In this document: piece by piece, positions 27,085 through 38,996 of the stretch
Position numbering within the stretch: the stretch's first letter is position 1
Layout of the letters: each line of letters starts with the position of its first letter
Source of the DNA: Streptomyces sp. NBC_01262
GTDB taxonomy: Bacteria; Actinomycetota; Actinomycetes; Streptomycetales; Streptomycetaceae
NCBI RefSeq assembly: GCF_036226365.1
Contig: NZ_CP108462.1
Coordinates: 4,400,501-4,464,500 of the forward strand
DNA length: 64,000 nucleotides
Reading direction: 5' to 3'
Translations under genes and position numbers: made by a program
The notes under the pieces: generated by a model
The model's database searches: none
What the model saw: the letters and a program-made list of their open reading frames with translations, nothing else
What the model was told of the DNA's origin: nothing

Positions 27085-28575
27085 TCAGCCGTGCTTGCTG
27101 ATCCGGTCGAGCAGGTTGGCCGTCGCCCGCTGGACGCGGGTGTCCACATGCCCGGGGCGGTCGAGCGCCGGGGACCAGGCGAAGGTGCCGGAGGCGAAGA
27201 CCAGGGCGCCGCTGGGCGCTTGGTAGAGGGAGGTCTCCTGGTGCCGCTGGCGGCCGGCGGCGTCCTCGTACGGGGAGTGGGCGAGGAGGATGCGCTCGGT
27301 GGAGTCGGGGAGCGGGGTGCGCGGGAAGTAGCGGTCGGCCTCGCCGGCGACGAGGCCGGGGAGCTGGTCGCCCTCGGCGGCGCCGGTGGCCTCCCAGAGC
27401 CAGTGGTCGGCGTTGCGCACGACCAGGGGGGAGGGCTCGGGGACGCGGCCGGCGTACTGGACACCGAGGACGAGCTGTTCGGGCTCGCCGAGGTCACGCC
27501 ACAGCGCGGTGCGCCCGCGCGGGTCGCGGCGGCGCTTGCGGCAGCTGAGGAGGCGGTCGGGCTCGCCGGCCGGGGAGGGGCTCAGCTCCACCTGCCAGTA
27601 CATGGAGTTGGCGGAGAGGAAGACCAGCGAGGTGCCCTGGTCGCGGGCGGCCTCGACGGCGCGGCGCATGGGGACGGACCAGTACTCGTCGTGGCCGGGG
27701 AAGACCATGCCCCGGTAGTGGGCGGGGTCGACGCGCCCGGCGTGCAGATCGCGGGCGTCGGCGTAGGCGAGGTCGTAGCCGTAGCGCTCGGCCCAGCGGA
27801 TGAAGTCGTAGGCGTGGCCCACATGGAGGGGGAGGCCGGCGCCCGCGTAGGGGCGGTCGAAGGAGACGGTGACGGCGGCGTCCGCCTCGCCGAGGAGGCG
27901 GCCCTGGCCGTCCCAGGCGTGGTAGAGGCTGGCGCCGGTGCGGCCGTCCTCGGGATAGAGGTTGTAGGCCTGCCAGGTGATGTCGGGAAGCAGCAGGAGC
28001 AGGTCGGCGACGGCGTGCGGGTCGCGGACGGTGAAGGGGACATGGCTGCGGTAGCCGTCGTCGGTGGTGAGGACGGCCACGTAGGCGCCGGTCTTCCAGT
28101 CGGCGGGGACCTGGAGCCGCCAGGACTGCCACCAGTGGTGGCAGGAGATGGTCCGGCCGGCGGCGAGCGGGGACGGCTGGACGATGCCGGACAGGCGCGG
28201 GCTGGTGGTGACCTGGGCGGCGCCGTCGCCGCCGTAGTGGCCGATGCGGTAGATGTCGATGCCGAACTGCTGGGGCGGGTCGACGGTCACGCGGAAGTCG
28301 ATGGCCTCGCCGGGGGCGACGGCTCCGGCGGAGGCGAAGCCCTTGATCTGGCGGCGTACGTCGTCCGAGGAGTGGGGGCCGGGGCTCCGGCGGGGGTGGG
28401 GCACGGTCTCACCGCTGCTGGCGGCGAGGTCCACGTACCAGGGGACGACCTGGCCGGTGTCGTCCAGATACTCGGTCGGGCCGCGCAGCCACGGCACCGG
28501 ACCCTGCCCGAAGGGGTCGGTGACCCCGTGCGCCAGCGCACCGGACTGCCACCGGCGGACCTGTTCCGTCCCCAC
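27085..28575 (-). CDS. N,N-dimethylformamidase large-subunit-like protein
   Basis: 496 residues from GTG 28575, with a strong GAGGAGGGG RBS seven bases upstream. The sequence resembles the C-terminal module of the dimethylformamidase beta subunit and its actinobacterial relatives: FRVTVDPPQQFGIDIYRIGHYGGDGA, LPDITWQAYNLY, the flavodoxin-like core GMVFPGHDEYWS, and NSMYWQVEL. A Cys/Arg-rich stretch (LLSCRKRRRDPRG) follows. No signal peptide is evident. In DMFase this domain takes part in amide hydrolysis; here the substrate is unknown, and no small subunit gene is nearby. It follows the M48-like gene by 142 bases. Confidence 0.7.
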   Translation of the reverse strand: MGTEQVRRWQSGALAHGVTDPFGQGPVPWLRGPTEYLDDTGQVVPWYVDLAASSGETVPHPRRSPGPHSSDDVRRQIKGFASAGAVAPGEAIDFRVTVDPPQQFGIDIYRIGHYGGDGAAQVTTSPRLSGIVQPSPLAAGRTISCHHWWQSWRLQVPADWKTGAYVAVLTTDDGYRSHVPFTVRDPHAVADLLLLLPDITWQAYNLYPEDGRTGASLYHAWDGQGRLLGEADAAVTVSFDRPYAGAGLPLHVGHAYDFIRWAERYGYDLAYADARDLHAGRVDPAHYRGMVFPGHDEYWSVPMRRAVEAARDQGTSLVFLSANSMYWQVELSPSPAGEPDRLLSCRKRRRDPRGRTALWRDLGEPEQLVLGVQYAGRVPEPSPLVVRNADHWLWEATGAAEGDQLPGLVAGEADRYFPRTPLPDSTERILLAHSPYEDAAGRQRHQETSLYQAPSGALVFASGTFAWSPALDRPGHVDTRVQRATANLLDRISKHG

Positions 28576-28717
28576 GTCGCGCCCCTCCTCGTCCCGCTCT
28601 CTCGCGTCCCCCGAGGTGGTGTTGCTCTGTACCGGATCCAGGACATCACATAAAGCACTCAGTCCGTTACCGTTAGTGGCGAATTGAAGCCAAATTCAGT
28701 CAGTACCGGCAACGCGG

Positions 28718-30448
28718 TCAGACGAGACGGACCGGCTTCTCCAGGCGTACGCCGACCGCCGCCAGCCAGGAGCGCAGCGGCGCCGCGTCGCCGTCCTCGA
28801 CGAGCCGGAGCACGGGCCAGCCGAGGTCGGCCCGGCGGGCGCCGTTGACCAGCAGCGTCGGGCCGTCGAGCCAGTCCAGGCCGGGGGCGGCGCCGGCGGT
28901 GTCCACGGCGGCGCAGCAGACCATCGCGGTGACATGGTCGGTGAGCAGCTCGCGGCCGGTACGGGGCGGAAGCAGCTGGTAGACCGGCGTGAGCCCCTCG
29001 GCGCCGTCCGTGGCGCCGTCCGCGCTGTCCGCGTCGGCCGATACGCGGGCCGTCTCGCGGGCCACCCGTCCGGTGATCCGGGCCGCCAGCTCCTCGCTGC
29101 CGCCCGCCTCCAGGCGGTCCAGCACCCGGGCGAGCGTGGCACGCCCCGGCTCGTCCACCCGCTCGGGCGCCGGTGGTACGGAGGCGCGCAGGGCCTTGCC
29201 GCCCATCAGCAGCTTCCCGGGGTGACCGGGGTGACCGGGGGCGGGCTCCGGGGCGGGTCCGGTTTCGGGAACGGCCACGGCGGTGCGCACCGGGCCGCGC
29301 ACCTCGTCCAGGACGGTGATCAGGCGGGCCGCGTCGGCACGCCAGATGCGGTCCACGACCTCCTCCGGATACGTGTCCCAGCCAACGGGAGACCAGTCGG
29401 GCCCCGACCGCCGCGGCCCGCCGTGGAACAACCGGGCGGCGAGCAGCGAGGCGGCCTCGTCCACCGTGCCGGGCTCTTCCAGCAGGTCGCAGGCCGGACG
29501 CTCGCCGAGCCGCGTCTCGAAGCCCTCCGCCAGGCGGTCCCGGCGGGACAGCTCGGTGAGCGCCGCCACGACCCCGGCGTCCAGCCGGTTCGGCCAGCGG
29601 CCCATCCGCCACGCGGGCAGGGCGACCCTGGTCAGCAGCCGGTCCCAGCCCGCGTAGGCCAGCCCCACCTGCTCCTGCGCCACGATCCGCAGTCCGTAGT
29701 CCACCGCCTGCGCCCGCTCGGACGCCGCGGCCGCCACCGCCCGCTCCATCTCCGCCGCGTGCGCCCGGCAGCCGCGCAGCAGCAGCCGCGCCACCCAGCC
29801 CAGGAACGCGTACGCCGGGCGCGCGAGACGGCGCGCACCCCGGCGCAGACCCTGTCCCGGCCCCGGCCCCTGCCTGGACGAGGGCTGGGCCGCGATGGCC
29901 ACCGCGGCGTCCAGGCCGCGTACGAAACGCCGGGCCGCCGCTATGTCCGGGTCGGCCGACGGGCCGGTGCCGGCCACCACGGGCGCCAGCAGCGCGCGCA
30001 GCTCGGCGACCCGCATCCACCACATGAAGGGCGAGCCGATGACGAGGACGGGGGCCGTGGGCTCCCCGCCGGCCGTCCGCCGGCGGCGCGTCCGGTGCGT
30101 ACGGTCCTCCAGCCAGCTGTCGCAGTCGGGCGTCAGCTCTATGCCGGAGGGCGCGGGGACCTGAAGGCGTACGGCGAGATCGCGGACCATGCGATACAGA
30201 TCCGGCGCGGCCGACTCGGCCACCGGGACGGTGGGGCTGACCGCGGGCCTGGCCCGAACGATCACGGCCGCGACGGCCGCGGCCAGCAGCAGCACGACGA
30301 GGGCGCCGCCGACCACAGACCAGCGGACCGTGTCCGAGGTCTCCCCCACGATGCGGCCCGTCGCGCCGCCCACCAGCAGGACGACGGCCACGGCGGCGGG
30401 CAGCAGCGCGACCGCCAGCGCGGTGCCGCGGATACGCAGCACCGACAT
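28718..30448 (-). CDS. Membrane protein resembling an M48 peptidase without its HExxH
   Basis: 576 residues from ATG 30448; the longer GTG start at 30505 is possible, and neither has a strong RBS. Two hydrophobic segments (about 10-30 and 44-65) are followed by a region laid out like M48 peptidases: LYRMVRDLAVRLQVPAPSGIELTPD and VLVIGSPFMWWMRVAELRALLAPVVAG. In active M48 enzymes the end of that strand-helix unit is (V/L)LAHELGH; here it reads LLAPVVAG (153-160), so both zinc histidines and the catalytic Glu are missing. The C-terminal half is a large soluble region with alternating Arg/Glu helices. Most likely a non-catalytic relative with a scaffolding or binding role. Confidence 0.65.
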   Translation of the reverse strand: MSVLRIRGTALAVALLPAAVAVVLLVGGATGRIVGETSDTVRWSVVGGALVVLLLAAAVAAVIVRARPAVSPTVPVAESAAPDLYRMVRDLAVRLQVPAPSGIELTPDCDSWLEDRTHRTRRRRTAGGEPTAPVLVIGSPFMWWMRVAELRALLAPVVAGTGPSADPDIAAARRFVRGLDAAVAIAAQPSSRQGPGPGQGLRRGARRLARPAYAFLGWVARLLLRGCRAHAAEMERAVAAAASERAQAVDYGLRIVAQEQVGLAYAGWDRLLTRVALPAWRMGRWPNRLDAGVVAALTELSRRDRLAEGFETRLGERPACDLLEEPGTVDEAASLLAARLFHGGPRRSGPDWSPVGWDTYPEEVVDRIWRADAARLITVLDEVRGPVRTAVAVPETGPAPEPAPGHPGHPGKLLMGGKALRASVPPAPERVDEPGRATLARVLDRLEAGGSEELAARITGRVARETARVSADADSADGATDGAEGLTPVYQLLPPRTGRELLTDHVTAMVCCAAVDTAGAAPGLDWLDGPTLLVNGARRADLGWPVLRLVEDGDAAPLRSWLAAVGVRLEKPVRLV

Positions 30449-30717
30449 CGCGCGGGCGCGCGCGAATCCCTCACCTGCTTCTCCGGCCAACGGGCTGCTC
30501 ACCCCCAAGCTGACGCGACTGACTGCATGCCTGCCATGCCCCCACTGTCGCACCGCCCACCGACACCGCAATGTGTGTGCGGCCAGTTGCCGCATCCGGC
30601 GGCGAATCCGGCAGCGCGCTTTCGGGGAACCCTAGTTGGGCTTCGGACGATAGTCAGCCATATGGCCGAGCCATCACCCCATGGAGTGGCTTTGGTCAAA
30701 GCCGGTCAGATGATCGG

Positions 30718-31995
30718 TTACCCTGCCGGGTTTTCGGCTGCCACTGCGGCCTCGGCGACCTTGGCCGCGATGTCCATGCGGTGGTGGGAGCCGTCCAGCG
30801 TGATCCGCTCCACCGCGCGGTACGCCCGCTCCCGGGCCTTGCCCAGGTGCGATCCGGTCGCCGTGACCGACAGCACCCGGCCGCCGGCGCTCACGACCCG
30901 CCCGTCCGCGTCCAGCTTCGTGCCCGCGTGCAGTACGTACGCGTGCTCGTCCTTCTCCGCCACCGTCTCCAGGCCCGTGATCGGGTCGCCGGTGCGGGGG
31001 GTGTCCGGGTAGTTGTGCGACGCGATCACCACGGTCACCGCCGCGCCCTCGCTCCAGCGCAGCGCCGGGAACGCGGCGAGCGTGCCGTTCGCCGCCGCCC
31101 GCAGCAGGCCCGCCAGCGGGGTCTTCAGCCGGGCGAGCACCACCTGCGTCTCCGGGTCGCCGAAGCGCGCGTTGAACTCGATCACGCGCACGCCGCGCGA
31201 GGTGATCGCCAGTCCCGCGTAAAGAAGGCCGGAAAACGGGGTCCCCCGGCGGCGCAGCTCGTCCACGGTCGGCTGAAGGACGGTCCTTTCGACCTCCTCC
31301 ACGAGCTTCGGGTCCGCCCAGGGCAGCGGGCTGTACGCGCCCATGCCGCCGGTGTTCGGGCCCTCGTCCGCGTCCAGCGCCCGCTTGAAGTCCTGTGCGG
31401 GCTGGAGCGGGACGACCGTCTCGCCGTCCGTCACAGCGAAGAGCGACACCTCGGGGCCGTCCAGGTACTCCTCGATCACCACGCGCTCGCACGCGTTCGC
31501 GTGCGCACGCGCCGCTTCGAGGTCATCCGTCACGACCACGCCCTTGCCCGCGGCCAGGCCGTCGTCCTTCACCACGTACGGGGCGCCGAACGCGTCCAGC
31601 GCCTCGTCCACCTCCGCGGGCGTGGTGCACACGTAGCTGCGGGCCGTCGGCACCCCGGCGGCCGCCATCACGTCCTTCGCGAACGCCTTCGACCCTTCCA
31701 GCTCCGCCGCCTCCCGCGACGGGCCGAAGCAGTCGATCCCGCGTGCGCGCACCGCGTCCGCCACGCCCGCCACGAGAGGGGCCTCCGGGCCGACGATGAC
31801 GAGGTCCGCCTCCAGGCGGACCGCCAGGTCCGCGACGGCCTCGCCGTCGAGCGCGTCGACGGCGTGCAGCTTGGCCGTGTCGGCGATTCCGGCGTTGCCG
31901 GGTGCGCAGTGCAGTGCGCTCACGTCGCTGTCGAGGGACAAGGCGCGGCACAGGGCGTGTTCGCGGGCTCCGCCGCCGATGACCAGAACGTTCAC
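30718..31995 (-). CDS. purD: Phosphoribosylamine-glycine ligase (GAR synthetase)
   Basis: 425 residues from GTG 31995. An ATP-grasp enzyme joining phosphoribosylamine and glycine, the second step of purine synthesis. Motifs: [13 protein letters not shown] at the N-terminus, [31 protein letters not shown] in the ATP-grasp fold, [12 protein letters not shown], and the Mg-binding [10 protein letters not shown]. Length is typical. It is about 270 bases from the M48-like gene and looks monocistronic. Confidence 0.97.
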   Translation of the reverse strand: MNVLVIGGGAREHALCRALSLDSDVSALHCAPGNAGIADTAKLHAVDALDGEAVADLAVRLEADLVIVGPEAPLVAGVADAVRARGIDCFGPSREAAELEGSKAFAKDVMAAAGVPTARSYVCTTPAEVDEALDAFGAPYVVKDDGLAAGKGVVVTDDLEAARAHANACERVVIEEYLDGPEVSLFAVTDGETVVPLQPAQDFKRALDADEGPNTGGMGAYSPLPWADPKLVEEVERTVLQPTVDELRRRGTPFSGLLYAGLAITSRGVRVIEFNARFGDPETQVVLARLKTPLAGLLRAAANGTLAAFPALRWSEGAAVTVVIASHNYPDTPRTGDPITGLETVAEKDEHAYVLHAGTKLDADGRVVSAGGRVLSVTATGSHLGKARERAYRAVERITLDGSHHRMDIAAKVAEAAVAAENPAG

Positions 31996-32232
31996 GCGCC
32001 CAGCGTAACGGCAAGGCCCCATGTCGCCGTGCCTGCGGCTTCGCGCCGGAACCCATGGACGTGACGGGGGTCACTCTTTTGGGTGGGGCAGGTAAGGGCG
32101 TATACCTGATCACGGCCCACAAACGAGCGGAAATCTGCGGATCGGGCCTGCACGGTCAGCCGTTCGGCGGTAAGAAGAGGGGCCATCGGTCGGGAGGTCC
32201 GCCGGAGTGCCCGTAATGCGAGGGAGCGCGCA

Positions 32233-32961
32233 GTGAGCCAGCCGGACATGTACCCCGAGCCCGAGGAGGCTCCGCAGGAGACGCGGGGCGCACTGCCGCG
32301 CCGCGAGGACCTGCGGGCGCTGCCGTTCCCGCTGGGCGACTGGGGCGAGCCGGCGGAGCGGCTGGAAGAGCTGTACCGGTGGGCGGAGGAAGGCGCGCTG
32401 CGCACCACGGACTGGTATCTGGCGGACCGGGTGTGGAAGCGCCGCGGCGCCCGCGCCCTGCGGGGCGGGGCGGCCCTGGGCATGGCGACGGGCGCGGTGC
32501 TGGCGCTGACCGGCCCGTACCAGTGGGGCTATGTCGCGCTGCTCGGCGCGGTCGTGTGCGTGGGCCTGGACCGGGCGTTCGGGCTGACGTCCGGGTGGAT
32601 GCGGGATGTCGCGACCGCGCAGGCCGTGCAGCGGCGGCTGGACGCGCTGCGCTTCGACTGGGCGTCGGAGTCCGTACGCGAGGTGCTCGGCCCGACCGAG
32701 GGCACGGCGGCGGAGGCGGCGGAGCGCTGCCTGGGCGTGCTGCGCCGGTTCAGCGACGACGTGTCGGAGCTCGTACGGACCGAGACCGCCGACTGGATGG
32801 TGGACTTCCGGGCCGGGAGCGCGCCCCTGCGCACGCAGTCCTTGGCGGGCTGGGGGCAGCGCCAGGAGAGCGGCGCGCCCGTGGGGCGTTTTCCGCTGCT
32901 GCCGGGCGGGCGGCCGAACATGCCGAGGCAGCGCCCGCCGGAGGGACCCCGGGCCAGCTGA
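32233..32961 (+). CDS. SLATT-domain two-helix membrane protein
   Basis: 242 residues from GTG 32233, preceded by GAGGGAG. Pattern: LYRWAEEGALRTTDWYLADRVWKRRGARALRGGAALGMATGAVLAL and a second hydrophobic helix (YVALLGAVVCVGLDRAFG), followed by an alpha-helical region with a conserved Trp (WMRDVATAQAVQRRLDALRFDW). This is the SLATT architecture: two adjacent membrane helices with a cytosolic coiled region, predicted in the literature to form pores in nucleotide-triggered defence systems. Here no cyclase or NTPase effector partner is visible beside it, and it is widespread in Streptomyces as a single gene, so a housekeeping role is equally likely. The MITE lies 33 bases after its stop. Confidence 0.8.
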   Translation: MSQPDMYPEPEEAPQETRGALPRREDLRALPFPLGDWGEPAERLEELYRWAEEGALRTTDWYLADRVWKRRGARALRGGAALGMATGAVLALTGPYQWGYVALLGAVVCVGLDRAFGLTSGWMRDVATAQAVQRRLDALRFDWASESVREVLGPTEGTAAEAAERCLGVLRRFSDDVSELVRTETADWMVDFRAGSAPLRTQSLAGWGQRQESGAPVGRFPLLPGGRPNMPRQRPPEGPRAS

Positions 32962-32994
32962 TCGGCCCGGGGCGGGCGGCGTTCCCGGTTGGTC

Positions 32995-33188
32995 CTAGGC
33001 CCTGTCCGGGCGATCAGGGTCGGATAGGCCGCGGCGTCTGGTGCGGTGCATCGCAAGGCGCCGGAGTGCCCGCAGACTGGTTTGTCTGTGGGCATTCCGG
33101 CAACGCCGCGAGGTGCCGCCCGCCGCGCCAGCGGCTGATGTCACTGTGGCGTTGCGGACCCGGCCCTGATCGCCCGGACAGGGCCTAG
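32995..33188. mobile_element. MITE with 21-bp terminal inverted repeats and CTAG duplication
   Basis: A 186-bp non-coding element at 32999-33184 begins GCCCTGTCCGGGCGA and ends with its reverse complement; the perfect inverted termini are 21 bp. It is flanked by CTAG on both sides (32995-32998 and 33185-33188), the target duplication typical of some IS5-family transposases. It encodes no protein. The interior has weak dyads (around GCAGACTGGTTTGTCTGTGGGC at 33072-33092). The right-hand CTAG supplies the TAG stop codon of the gene at 33185-33841, so the insertion targeted that stop codon. A short end-like match recurs at 56406-56421. Confidence 0.88.
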
Positions 33189-33841
33189 CTGAAGACGATC
33201 ATCGAGCCCTGGCCGAGCGAGCGGGTCGCCGCCGTGTGCAGGCCCAGCCAGACGTGCCGTTCGCGCGCGAACGGGCTTTCCTCGACGAAGCCGTACGGCG
33301 GTGGCGCCGGCTCCTCCAGTTCCGTCGGGCGGGTGGGCGGCGCGGGCGGGGCCGGCGGGTTGAGCGGGTCGATGCCGATGACGGGGGCGACCAGGTCGAG
33401 TTCGCGCATGAGGCCGTGGGCGGAGCCCAAGGGGCCGCCGCCGTCGAGGAGTTCGTCACTGACGACGGGGTGCGGGAAGTCCAGGGGCACGTACGCGCCG
33501 GCGTGGTCGTAGTGCCAGACAAGGTGCGACTGCTGGGCGGTCGCCTCGAACATCTCCAGCAACTGCTCGTAGTCCCCGCCGAGTTCGTCGACCGGGGTGA
33601 CCTCCAGGCCCTGCAGGTGCAGCAGATACGCCCTGCGCAGGAAGTGCAGCGAGTCGTAGTCGAAGCCGGCGACCGGCGCCACGTCGCCGGACAGCCCCGG
33701 CATGTAGCTGTAGACGGGCACGGGCGGCAGCCCGGCCGCGCTCAAGGCCTTGTCGTAGCGGGCGATTTCCTCGGCGAAAGGGTTTTCCGGGCTGTGACAG
33801 AGCACATCCACGAGGGGAACCAGCCACAAGTCACAGGCCAC
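33185..33841 (-). CDS. Conserved Streptomyces protein of unknown function
   Basis: 218 residues from GTG 33841. Soluble, acidic protein with many aromatic and Pro residues; segments such as DLWLVPLVDVLCHSPENPFAEEIARYDKAL, FDYDSLHFLRRAYLLHLQGLEVTPVDEL and HLVWHYDHAGAYVPLDFPHPV are regular and conserved-looking. The centre is a proline-rich linker (NPPAPPAPPTRP) before GFVEESPFARERHVWLGLHTAATRSLGQGSMIVFS. I do not recognise a catalytic motif or named family. Its TAG stop lies in the CTAG target of the adjacent MITE. It is 73 bases downstream of the GntR gene and may be co-transcribed with it. Confidence 0.8.
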   Translation of the reverse strand: MACDLWLVPLVDVLCHSPENPFAEEIARYDKALSAAGLPPVPVYSYMPGLSGDVAPVAGFDYDSLHFLRRAYLLHLQGLEVTPVDELGGDYEQLLEMFEATAQQSHLVWHYDHAGAYVPLDFPHPVVSDELLDGGGPLGSAHGLMRELDLVAPVIGIDPLNPPAPPAPPTRPTELEEPAPPPYGFVEESPFARERHVWLGLHTAATRSLGQGSMIVFS

Positions 33842-33914
33842 AGGCGTCGCTCCAAGTCCGTCCGTCCAGTGCGGACAGCGTAGTGGGATGTGCGCGCTCC
33901 GTCAGGTGCGGGCG

Positions 33915-34589
33915 TCAGCTGCGGGCGAGCTTGTCCATGAGCGCGAGCGAGTGGGCGTGGTACTCCCCGATGATCCGGCGGACGGTGTGGGGATCGGGTT
34001 CGTCCATGGCCATGGCGAGCTCGACGTGGCCCGACCAGCACAGTCCGGCAACCGACGGCTGCCGGCGCAGTAAGGGCACGGAATAGACCCAGGTGTGGGC
34101 GCGGATGCGGTCCATGAATTCCACGACATGCGCATTGCCGCACAGCGCCGTGACCTCACGCCAGAAGCGCATGTCATGGCCGATCAGAATGTCCAGCTCC
34201 CCGGCGACCGCCGCGCGCGCGGCGGCCTCGGCCCGGCGGCGTACGGAGGCGAGCGCGGCGGGATCCTGCTCGCGCACGCCCTCGACGAGGGTGCGCTGGA
34301 AGATTCCGTCGGTGAGGAGGGTGCGGGCTTCCACCATCGACCGGAAGTCGTCGTGCGAGAAGCGGCGGACCTGGAAGCCCCGGTGCTGCTCCAGGTCGAG
34401 CAGGCCCTGCGCGGCGAGGTCGACCAGCGCCTCGCGGACGGGGGTCGCGGAGACCCCGTACAGCTCGGCGATCTCCTTGACGGTGAAGTGGCGGCCCGCC
34501 TGGAGCCTGCCGGTGAGCACCTCGTCGCGCAGCGCGTCGGCGATCTGCTGCCGCAGACTGCTTCGTCTGACCGGCGTGGCGTCCGGCAT
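33915..34589 (-). CDS. GntR-family transcriptional regulator (FadR/FCD type)
   Basis: 224 residues from ATG 34589, with AGGAGG seven bases upstream. N-terminal winged helix: LRQQIADALRDEVLTGRLQAG, ELYGVSATPVREALVDLAAQGLLDLEQHRGFQVRRF. C-terminal FCD helical domain with conserved Asp/His ligands (DDFRSMVEARTLL, HDMRFWREVTALCGN, HVELAMAMDEPD, EYHAHSL), which in this family bind a metal and a carboxylate effector. It is encoded 93 bases downstream of a class III aminotransferase and probably responds to an amino or oxo acid in that enzyme's pathway. Ligand unknown. Confidence 0.92.
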   Translation of the reverse strand: MPDATPVRRSSLRQQIADALRDEVLTGRLQAGRHFTVKEIAELYGVSATPVREALVDLAAQGLLDLEQHRGFQVRRFSHDDFRSMVEARTLLTDGIFQRTLVEGVREQDPAALASVRRRAEAAARAAVAGELDILIGHDMRFWREVTALCGNAHVVEFMDRIRAHTWVYSVPLLRRQPSVAGLCWSGHVELAMAMDEPDPHTVRRIIGEYHAHSLALMDKLARS

Positions 34590-34682
34590 GCCTGACCCTC
34601 CTGATGTAACCGCTTCCTGGCCCCCGCCCCACCTTAGGGCCTGTGCGGCGGGGGCCACGGCAAAGGGTTACGCCGGTGGAGA

Positions 34683-36041
34683 TCAGACGGTGTGCGCGTC
34701 CGCGACCGACAGTGCCTCGTCCAGGATCGCGAGGCCTTCCTTGGCCTCGGCCTCGGAGACGTTGCAGGCCGGGACGACGTGGGTGCGGTTCATGTTGATG
34801 AACGGCCACAGGCCGGCCCGCTTGCAGGCGGCGCCGAACTCGGCCATCGGCGCGTTGTCGGCGCCCGCCGCGTTGTAGGGGACCAGCGGCTCGCGGGTCT
34901 CCTTGTTCTTCACCAGGTCCAGGGCCCAGAACATGCCCAGGCCGCGCACCTCGCCGACGCTGGGGTGGCGGTCGGCGATCGCGCGCAGGGCGGGGCCGAT
35001 GATGTCCTCGCCGACGCGGGCGGCGTTGTCGACGACGCCCTCCTCCTCCATCACGTGGATCGTGGCGACGGCGGCGGCGCAGGCCAGCGGGTGGCCGGAG
35101 TAGGTGAGGCCGCCGGGGTAGGGGCGGGTGGCGAAGGTGGCCGCGATCTCCTCGCTGATGGCGAGGCCGCCGAGCGGGACGTAGCCGGAGTTGACGCCCT
35201 TGGCGAAGGTCAGCAGGTCGGGGACGACGTCGAAGTGCTCGGCGGCGAACCACTTGCCCGTGCGGCCGAAGCCGGCCATGACCTCGTCCAGGACGAGCAC
35301 GATGCCGTGGCGGTCGCAGATCTCCCGTACGCCCTTGAGGTAGCCGGGCGGCGGGGTCATGATCCCGGCGGTGCCGGGGACGGTCTCCAGGATGATCGCG
35401 GCGATGGTGGCCGGGCCCTCGAAGGCGATGGTCGCCTCCAGGTGCGCGAGCGCGCGCTCGCTCTCCTGCTCCTCGGTCTCGGAGTAGAAGGGCGAGCGGT
35501 ACAGGAACGGCGCCCAGAAGTGGACGACGCCCGCCGCGGCCTGGTCGGAGGGCCAGCGGCGCGGGTCGCCGGTCAGGTTGATCGCGGTGGAGGTGCCGCC
35601 GTGGTACGAGCGGTAGGCGCTCAGCGCCTTGTGGCGGCCGGTGTGCAGGCGCGCCATGCGGATGGCGTTCTCCACGGCCTCGGCGCCGCCGTTGGTGAAG
35701 AAGATCTTGTTCAGGTCGCCCGGGGTGCGCTCGGCGATCAGCCGGGCCGCCTCGGAACGGGCCTCGATCGCGAAGGCGGGAGCGAAGGTGGCGAGCTTGC
35801 CGGCCTGTTCCTGGATCGCGGCGACGACCTTGGGGTGCTGGTAGCCGATGTTCGTGTAGACCAGACCGCTGGAGAAGTCCAGGTACCGCTTGCCGTCGTA
35901 GTCCCAGAAGTACGAGCCTTCGGCGCCGGCGACGGCCAGCGGGTCGATGACCGCCTGCGCGGACCAGGAGTGGAAGACGTGGGCGCGGTCGGCGGCCTTC
36001 ACGGCGGCGCCGGTCTCGGGGTCAGCGTAAGGAGGGGTCAT
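34683..36041 (-). CDS. PLP-dependent class III aminotransferase (omega-amino acid:pyruvate type)
   Basis: 452 residues from ATG 36041. Fold-type I aminotransferase of subgroup III: AHVFHSWSAQ near the N-terminus, FFTNGGAEAVENAIRMAR, YRSYHGGTSTAINLTGD, the PLP-interacting DEVMAGFGRTGKWFA, and the Schiff-base Lys in LLTFAKGVNSGYVPLGG. Relatives transfer the amino group from beta-alanine, GABA, taurine or putrescine to pyruvate or 2-oxoglutarate. Adjacent GntR regulator suggests an inducible catabolic step. Exact substrate cannot be told from sequence. Confidence 0.92.
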   Translation of the reverse strand: MTPPYADPETGAAVKAADRAHVFHSWSAQAVIDPLAVAGAEGSYFWDYDGKRYLDFSSGLVYTNIGYQHPKVVAAIQEQAGKLATFAPAFAIEARSEAARLIAERTPGDLNKIFFTNGGAEAVENAIRMARLHTGRHKALSAYRSYHGGTSTAINLTGDPRRWPSDQAAAGVVHFWAPFLYRSPFYSETEEQESERALAHLEATIAFEGPATIAAIILETVPGTAGIMTPPPGYLKGVREICDRHGIVLVLDEVMAGFGRTGKWFAAEHFDVVPDLLTFAKGVNSGYVPLGGLAISEEIAATFATRPYPGGLTYSGHPLACAAAVATIHVMEEEGVVDNAARVGEDIIGPALRAIADRHPSVGEVRGLGMFWALDLVKNKETREPLVPYNAAGADNAPMAEFGAACKRAGLWPFINMNRTHVVPACNVSEAEAKEGLAILDEALSVADAHTV

Positions 36042-36094
36042 GCGCCCCAGGCTAAGGACTGGGTCCCTCCCGGAACACCGTCACCTTGTATGGC

Positions 36095-36137
36095 GCTCGC
36101 CACTTACGCCGACACTGTGTCGGTGTAAGTGGCGAGC
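36095..36137 (-). terminator. Long hairpin terminator between purA and the aminotransferase
   Basis: GCTCGCCACTTAC... (36095-36115) pairs with 36117-36137 over about 20 bp with one mismatch and almost no loop. It follows the purA stop and precedes the aminotransferase promoter. Just beside it, 36140-36178 holds a three-fold short repeat based on AGGCCTGCCTA. Confidence 0.85.
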
Positions 36138-36169
36138 TTTCCTGCCTACAGGCCTGCCTAGAGGCCTGC

Positions 36170-38937
<2,768 letters not shown>

Positions 38938-38996
38938 TCGGACTTTATATGTTTCGCCATCTTCACAAGTTCCTGAAAGTAGTGTACGTTCAAAAC

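Noticed and set aside
32233-33188. SLATT protein and MITE as a defence island
   Set aside because: No cyclase, NTPase, STAND or nuclease gene is adjacent; SLATT proteins of this type occur alone in many Streptomyces cores.
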